Part shown: one piece after another, positions 59,852 through 64,000 of the stretch
Layout of the letters: the number at the start of each line of letters is the position of its first letter
Numbering within the stretch: the first letter of the stretch is position 1
Source of the DNA: JAXMHQ01 sp046346665
Lineage (GTDB): Bacteria > Verrucomicrobiota > Verrucomicrobiia > Limisphaerales > JAXMHQ01
Direction: 5' to 3'
Length of the DNA stretch: 64,000 bases
Assembly: GCA_046346665.1 (NCBI GenBank)
Contig: JAXMHQ010000001.1
Location: 62,001-126,000 of the forward strand
Program-made: the position numbers and the translations under genes
Notes under the pieces: model-generated
Told to the model about the DNA's origin: nothing
Seen by the model: only the letters and a program-made list of their open reading frames with translations
Databases searched by the model: none

Positions 59852-60610
59852 CTACCAGCTCCCTCCTGCGCCGCCGCCGCCAAAGCTGCCGCCACCGCCC
59901 GAAAATCCTCCGCCGCCGCCGGAAGATCCGCCACCACCGCCCCAGCCTCCGCCGCCACCCCAGCCACCCCAGCCGCTCCCGCCGTACCAGGTCACCCTGC
60001 GGGATGCGGACCGGCGTGAAAACAGCGAAAGCACTACGAACAGCACCACGACGCCCAGGATCACCAGGGTGAAGACGTTGCCGGAGTTCCCGCGCTGCCG
60101 GGAATCGGCCACCGTCCGGCCGGTGCCGTGATATTCCCCGCGCGTCGCCGCCAGGATGGAATCCACACCGGCCGTCAGGCCCCCCGCGAAATCGCCCGCC
60201 TTGAAGCGCGGGGTGATTTGCTCGGCGATGATCCGGCGGCACAACGCGTCCGGGAGCACCCCTTCGAGACCGTATCCGACCTGCAGATAGATCTTGTGTT
60301 CCTGGATGAAAACAAACAACACGGCCCCGTTGTTGAGTTTGGGCTGGCCGACCTTCCACGCGCGGGCCACGCGAACCGTGTAGTCTTCCACCGACGAATC
60401 CGACTCCATCTTTGGAAAGACAGCCACCACGATCTGCACCGAAGTCTGCCGCTCGAAATCCTCGAGCCGCCGGTTGAGTTGGTCGGCCGTGGCCTGGCCC
60501 GCCACCCCGGCATAATCATTGAAGTAACGGGAGGGAGCGGGCGGAATCACTTCCGCGCCTGCCGCGGTCCAGACGATCAGCGCCGCCAGGAGCGTCCACA
60601 GCCGGTTCAC
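59852..60610 (-). CDS. TPM-domain membrane protein YgcG-like
   Basis: A 252-residue exported membrane protein: signal (LWTLLAALIVWTAAGAE), TPM domain (YFNDYAGVAGQATADQLNRR, GAVLFVFIQEHKIYLQVGYG), one membrane helix (VFTLVILGVVVLFVVLSLF) and a Gly/Ser-rich tail of GGGG repeats ending GAGGSW. It pairs with lemA 3 bases upstream, the usual order. The role is unclear; it is likely in envelope maintenance. Confidence 0.9.
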   Translation of the reverse strand: MNRLWTLLAALIVWTAAGAEVIPPAPSRYFNDYAGVAGQATADQLNRRLEDFERQTSVQIVVAVFPKMESDSSVEDYTVRVARAWKVGQPKLNNGAVLFVFIQEHKIYLQVGYGLEGVLPDALCRRIIAEQITPRFKAGDFAGGLTAGVDSILAATRGEYHGTGRTVADSRQRGNSGNVFTLVILGVVVLFVVLSLFSRRSASRRVTWYGGSGWGGWGGGGGWGGGGGSSGGGGGFSGGGGSFGGGGAGGSW

Positions 60611-60613
60611 AGG

Positions 60614-61243
60614 TCAGGGCTTCGAGGAATTCGTGGAGCCGCCGAAATCAAATTGCACCTTGGGCGGCGTCTCCGCCCCGGCCACGGCCGCGAAATACGG
60701 CTTGTCGTGAAAACCGAACACGCCCGCATAGAGCACCGCGGGAAACGAACGGATGGCCGTATCGTAAGCCTGGACCGCCTGGTTGAAATCGCGGCGCGCG
60801 ACCGCGATCCGGTTCTCCGTTCCCTCCAGTTGCGCCTGGAGATCCCGGAAATTGGCGGTGGCCTTCAGTTCCGGGTAGCGCTCCACGACCACCAGCAGCC
60901 GGGAAAGCGCCGAGGAAAGCTGCGCTTGCGCATGATCATACGCTCCCAGGCTGGCCGCGTCGGACGGCGCCTTGTTCGGGTCCACCTTCACCTGCCCCAC
61001 CGACGCACGGGCCTCGGTGATTTCCGTGAGGGTCGACTTCTCGAAATTCGCGGCGCCCGAAACGGTCGCGACCAGGTTCGGAACCAGGTCGGTCCGCCGC
61101 TGATAATCGTTCTGCACCTGGGCCCATTGGCTGTCCACGCCCTGGGAAAGCCGAACGAGCCGATTGTAACTGCCTCCGGCGATCGCGACGACCAGCACCC
61201 CGATCACGAGAAGCACACCGCAGCCGATGCCTAGTTTTTTCAT
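60614..61243 (-). CDS. lemA: LemA family protein
   Basis: A 209-residue protein with an N-terminal membrane helix (IGCGVLLVIGVLVVAIAGG) and the LemA core: YNRLVRLSQGVDSQWAQVQN, RRTDLVPNLVATVSG, YPELKATANFRDLQAQLEGTENRIAVARRDFN. First gene of the operon. LemA proteins are conserved envelope proteins with no settled function. Confidence 0.93.
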   Translation of the reverse strand: MKKLGIGCGVLLVIGVLVVAIAGGSYNRLVRLSQGVDSQWAQVQNDYQRRTDLVPNLVATVSGAANFEKSTLTEITEARASVGQVKVDPNKAPSDAASLGAYDHAQAQLSSALSRLLVVVERYPELKATANFRDLQAQLEGTENRIAVARRDFNQAVQAYDTAIRSFPAVLYAGVFGFHDKPYFAAVAGAETPPKVQFDFGGSTNSSKP

Positions 61244-61546
61244 ATGCGCCTCCAGATTACCCCGCCCCGCCCGCCCGGCCAGTACAATTGCGGATTGGAT
61301 TTATAGCCGTGAGGCAAGCATCCCACACCCGGAATGTCACAGTGGGACTGGAAATGAAGGGCATTTCCCGGAGCGCGGCGGTGTCCGAAGGATCAGCCGC
61401 AGGGACGTGGCAGATGCGAAGGCGTTTAAAAAGACAGGGTGCGTTGGAATATCGAACGTTTCTGCGGCTGGTCCTGGCGGACTCAGCCGCACTCCTGACT
61501 CTCGCCCTAAATCGCACCCGCCAGGCGGCCGGAGGTGCTGGCGGAG
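61244..61546. other. Intergenic region with an imperfect inverted repeat
   Basis: A 303-bp gap upstream of lemA and downstream of the M48 gene. Bases 61370-61402 (GGAGCGCGGCGGTGTCCG...) and 61462-61495 (...CGGACTCAGCCGCACTCC) are imperfect reverse complements. The lemA promoter should lie near 61250-61300, but I see no clear boxes. No gene is supported. Confidence 0.5.
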
Positions 61547-62794
61547 TCACGAACCGGTGGAACGGAGCGCGCGCTCGCGTTCCAGCAGGGTCGGATGGGA
61601 ATAGTAAAAACCGCTGTAAACAGGATGAGGCGAGAGGTTGCTGAGGTTCTTTTCGTTCAATTTCCGCAAGGCGGCGATCAGCGGCGCCGGCGCGTTCATC
61701 ACCCCGGCCGCGTAGGCGTCGGCTTCGTACTCGTAACGCCGCGACCAGGCGTGGAACACGGGCGACAGCCAGAACGTGACGGTTCCCGAGAGCAGCGCGA
61801 ACAGCAGCAGCGCCGGCGCGATGCCCCCGGGCTCGAACCCGAACGCCCGCACAAACGACGGCTGCCGGGCCAGCACCGAGATCAGCCAGAACCCGGCCAG
61901 CGAACCGGCCGCGGAGAAAAGCAGCATCTTCGGAATGTGCTTCTTCTTGAAGTGCCCGATTTCATGGGCCAGCACGGCCTCCAGTTCGACGGGCTCGAGC
62001 TGCTGCACAAGCGTGTCGAACAGCACAATTTTTCGGAACCGGCCGAGCCCGGTGAAAAACGCGTTGGAATGGCGGGAACGTTTGCTGCCGTCCATGACCT
62101 CGAGGCTGCGGGTCTGGAACCGGGTGCGTTCGGCGAGCTGGAAAAGCCGGTCCCGCAATTCGCCTTCCGGCAGCGCGGTGAATTTGTTGAACAGCGGCAG
62201 GATCAGCACCGGCGCGAGGATCATCATGACGGTTTGAAATGCCAGCAGACTGGCCCACGCCCACAACCACCAGGCCGCGCCCGCCCATTCCACCAGTTTC
62301 AGCACCAGCAGCAACAGTGGAAACCCAAGCACCACCGCCAGCAATAATCCCCTCGCCCGATCCAGCCACCACGTGCCCGGGGTGGCCGTGTTGAACCCGA
62401 ACCGCTGCTCCAGCCGGAATTGCTCGTGCCAGTCCAGGGGCAAACCGGGAATCGCCAAAGCGAGGCCAACCAGCAGGAGAAAAAGCGCCATGGCACCCGC
62501 ACCGGATCCGAGCCGGTCCTGCACCGCGGCCAAAGCCCGCGGCAGGACGCCGCTGAACAAAACGGCTGCGAGCACCGCTGCATGCCAGGCGTCCGAGACC
62601 TGGCTGAACCGGCTCCGCGCCAGCGTGTATTCGATCGAGCGCTGATACGTGGCTGCGTCCATGACACCCCGGAACGCGTCAGGCAGCCCGCCGGAGTGCC
62701 GCCCGCACTCCCGCTGATTCAGCCATTCCAATCCGAGCTGCGCCGCCAAACGCCCGAGGATCAGCGCCAGCGCCAGGAGAGCAATCCAGTTCAC
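61547..62794 (-). CDS. M48 family zinc metalloprotease (Ste24-like)
   Basis: A 415-residue membrane protease: about five helices, the HEIGH zinc motif in EAVLAHEIGHFKKKHIPK, and a downstream third ligand in RRYEYEADAYAAGV. The C-terminal SGFYYSHPTLLERERAL is typical of Ste24/CAAX-type proteases. It probably cleaves membrane-protein or lipidated substrates. It is a single gene. Confidence 0.93.
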   Translation of the reverse strand: MNWIALLALALILGRLAAQLGLEWLNQRECGRHSGGLPDAFRGVMDAATYQRSIEYTLARSRFSQVSDAWHAAVLAAVLFSGVLPRALAAVQDRLGSGAGAMALFLLLVGLALAIPGLPLDWHEQFRLEQRFGFNTATPGTWWLDRARGLLLAVVLGFPLLLLVLKLVEWAGAAWWLWAWASLLAFQTVMMILAPVLILPLFNKFTALPEGELRDRLFQLAERTRFQTRSLEVMDGSKRSRHSNAFFTGLGRFRKIVLFDTLVQQLEPVELEAVLAHEIGHFKKKHIPKMLLFSAAGSLAGFWLISVLARQPSFVRAFGFEPGGIAPALLLFALLSGTVTFWLSPVFHAWSRRYEYEADAYAAGVMNAPAPLIAALRKLNEKNLSNLSPHPVYSGFYYSHPTLLERERALRSTGS

Positions 62795-62889
62795 GCCTGT
62801 GACATTAACGCGCTATCCTGGAAAGAAAAGCGGGGAGATCCCAGGAACCCCTGGAAAAATCCCCGGCCCGCCCGCCCCCCGCCGGGTTG

Positions 62890-63213
62890 GGCCACGTGCA
62901 ACCTTTGTGTTGCAGGTGCAACAAAAAGGTTGCACGGCCAGGGATCGCGTGAACGTGGGCGGCGGTTGAGTTGTCTGGTGTCTGCTGCCGGATTAGCGGT
63001 GGAAATTACATTGAAACGAACGCCCAGAGCTGAAACAACGCGGCGAGATCCCGGCGAGATCCTCGCAAAATCCTCGCACAGGCAGACCGCCCGCCCCTCC
63101 CTGGCCACGTGCACCCTTTGTGTGGCTGGTGCAAAAAACAGGTTGCACGGCCAGGGATCGCGTGAACGTGGGCGGCGGTTGAGTTGTCTTGTGTCTGCTG
63201 CCGGATTGGCGGT
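62890..63213. repeat. 111-bp direct repeat with 38-bp palindromes, 213 bp apart
   Basis: 62890-63000 and 63103-63213 are direct copies at a constant offset of 213 with few changes. Each holds a 38-bp palindrome-like element (62897-62934 and 63110-63147) with arms related to TGCAACCTTTGTG/AAAGGTTGCA. The 476-bp gap between the M48 and HDOD genes is filled by this and has no gene. Confidence 0.85.
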
Positions 63214-63270
63214 AGGATTGTCCTGCGGGCCGGAGGCAGGCACCTGGGGCGGCACGCAACTTTTGTGCGC

Positions 63271-64000
63271 ATGAAAAAAAGCATCCTGTTCGTGGAGGAC
63301 GACCCGGTTCAACTGCAATTGTTCGAACTGTTGCTGTCCACCCAGATGACGGGATGGGAGGTCACGTGCCTGGGGGATTCACAACAGGCGCTGGAGCTGC
63401 TCGAGGGGCGGGCGTTTGACGTGGTGATTTCCGACTGGCTGATGCCGGGGGTGAGCGGGGCCGCCCTGATGAAGCGGGTGCGGGACCGGCGGCCCGGCGC
63501 GGCGCGGATCATTGTTTCCGTTCTCAGCAACCAGGAGGAAGTCGCGCGGGCGCTCGCGGACACGCACCAGTTCATTCCGAAACCGTTCGACCTGAAACGG
63601 CTCAGGGACACGCTCGAACAGATTGGGAGCCTGGACGCCTACCTGAAGGACGAAAAGGTGGTGGCGTTGATATCCAGGTTGGGCGAACTGCCGAGCTACC
63701 CGACGTTGTACCTGAAAATCATGCAGCAACTCGCGTCGCCCGAGGCGTCGATCGAGGTCATCGCCGGCATCATTTCGGAGGACATGGGGATGACGGCCAA
63801 GATGCTGCAGATCGCCAATTCGGCGGTGATTGCGCTGGCGCACCGCGTTCACAGCCCCTTTGAAGCCGTGGAATATCTCGGGCTGGGAACCGTGCGCTCC
63901 CTCGTCCTGTCGGCCCACATCTTTTCCAGCTACGACCGCGTGACGCTCGGCGGTTATTCGACCGAGCGCCTCTGGAGCCATGCCCTGCGCACCGCGTCGA
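63271..64000 (+). CDS. Response regulator with HDOD domain, cut by window end
   Basis: The visible 243 residues start with a receiver (ILFVEDDPVQLQLFELLL; Asp in VVISDWLMPGVSG; Lys in FIPKPFDLKR) and go into an HDOD domain (LPSYPTLYLKIMQQLASPE, IISEDMGMTAKMLQIANS, VEYLGLGTVRSLVLSAHIF). HDOD proteins regulate signalling and cyclic-di-GMP-linked traits. The start ATG at 63271 follows GTGCGC. The remaining C-terminus lies outside the window. Confidence 0.9.
   Translation, partial: MKKSILFVEDDPVQLQLFELLLSTQMTGWEVTCLGDSQQALELLEGRAFDVVISDWLMPGVSGAALMKRVRDRRPGAARIIVSVLSNQEEVARALADTHQFIPKPFDLKRLRDTLEQIGSLDAYLKDEKVVALISRLGELPSYPTLYLKIMQQLASPEASIEVIAGIISEDMGMTAKMLQIANSAVIALAHRVHSPFEAVEYLGLGTVRSLVLSAHIFSSYDRVTLGGYSTERLWSHALRTAS

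Noticed and set aside
61288..61644. 118-codon plus-strand open frame before the M48 gene
   Set aside because: It is composed of the inverted repeat and sequence antisense to the protease end; no ribosome site or family.
62791..63318. 175-codon minus-strand frame with internal duplication
   Set aside because: It is a translation of the 213-bp tandem repeat and its palindromes; it runs over the start of the HDOD gene.

Overview
The window looks like a chromosome segment of a high-GC soil or freshwater member of the Verrucomicrobiota (Pedosphaera/Limisphaera-like). This is inferred from gene content: two FTLIELLVVIAIIAIL prepilin-type proteins, a DUF1080 protein, an ECF sigma factor paired with a WD40 Ser/Thr kinase, LL-diaminopimelate aminotransferase, UbiA/UbiX/UbiD-type menaquinone genes, and many intergenic word-like repeats. 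No rRNA gene or CRISPR array is present. One tRNA (Arg, anticodon UCG) is present. Coding density is high and short ATGA-type overlaps are common.

Layout. 1-4742: carbon starvation transporter CstA (cut by the window edge), a GNAT acetyltransferase, an Smr protein, a DUF1080/DUF6799 pair and a prepilin-type protein. 4743-9632: an accessory island behind tRNA-Arg. It holds three small cassette-like genes, two integron attC-like sites, two copies of a 117-bp attI-like module, a wrecked REP-associated transposase, a glycosidase-like lipoprotein and a large palindrome; no integron integrase is visible. 9633-13522: a SUI1-type initiation factor, three small envelope genes and a secreted repeat protein. 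13533-24011: a one-direction signalling block (ECF sigma, WD40 kinase, two histidine kinases, three response regulators). 24261-34454: acyltransferase, secreted proteins, menaquinone-type UbiA and UbiX, amidase, sugar-nucleotide epimerase, second prepilin, UbiD, and a decayed PaaX-type regulator flanked by 38-bp palindromes. 34692-43067: TMTC-like membrane protein, hpt, moaD, ankyrin protein, moaE, SGNH hydrolase, purU and dapL. 43165-59401: a hybrid kinase followed by a large aromatic/amino-acid acid utilisation locus. Its minus half carries a Liv-type ABC importer, a porin-like protein, two PaaK-family ligases and an ACT protein. Its plus half carries iorAB, paaK, an ACT protein and a PaaI thioesterase. 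59415-64000: TPM/LemA envelope genes, an M48 protease and a response regulator-HDOD protein cut by the window end.

The most unusual part is 5491-7632. The first 7 bases of cassettes 1 and 3 are exactly complementary to the 5' R box of the cassette's own attC-like site, as expected of integron cassettes. The two attI-like modules both end at the GTT recombination triplet. Elsewhere the intergenic space is full of inverted pairs of short repeated words (7- and 8-bp periods) and of dispersed palindromes, several sitting exactly at gene ends.
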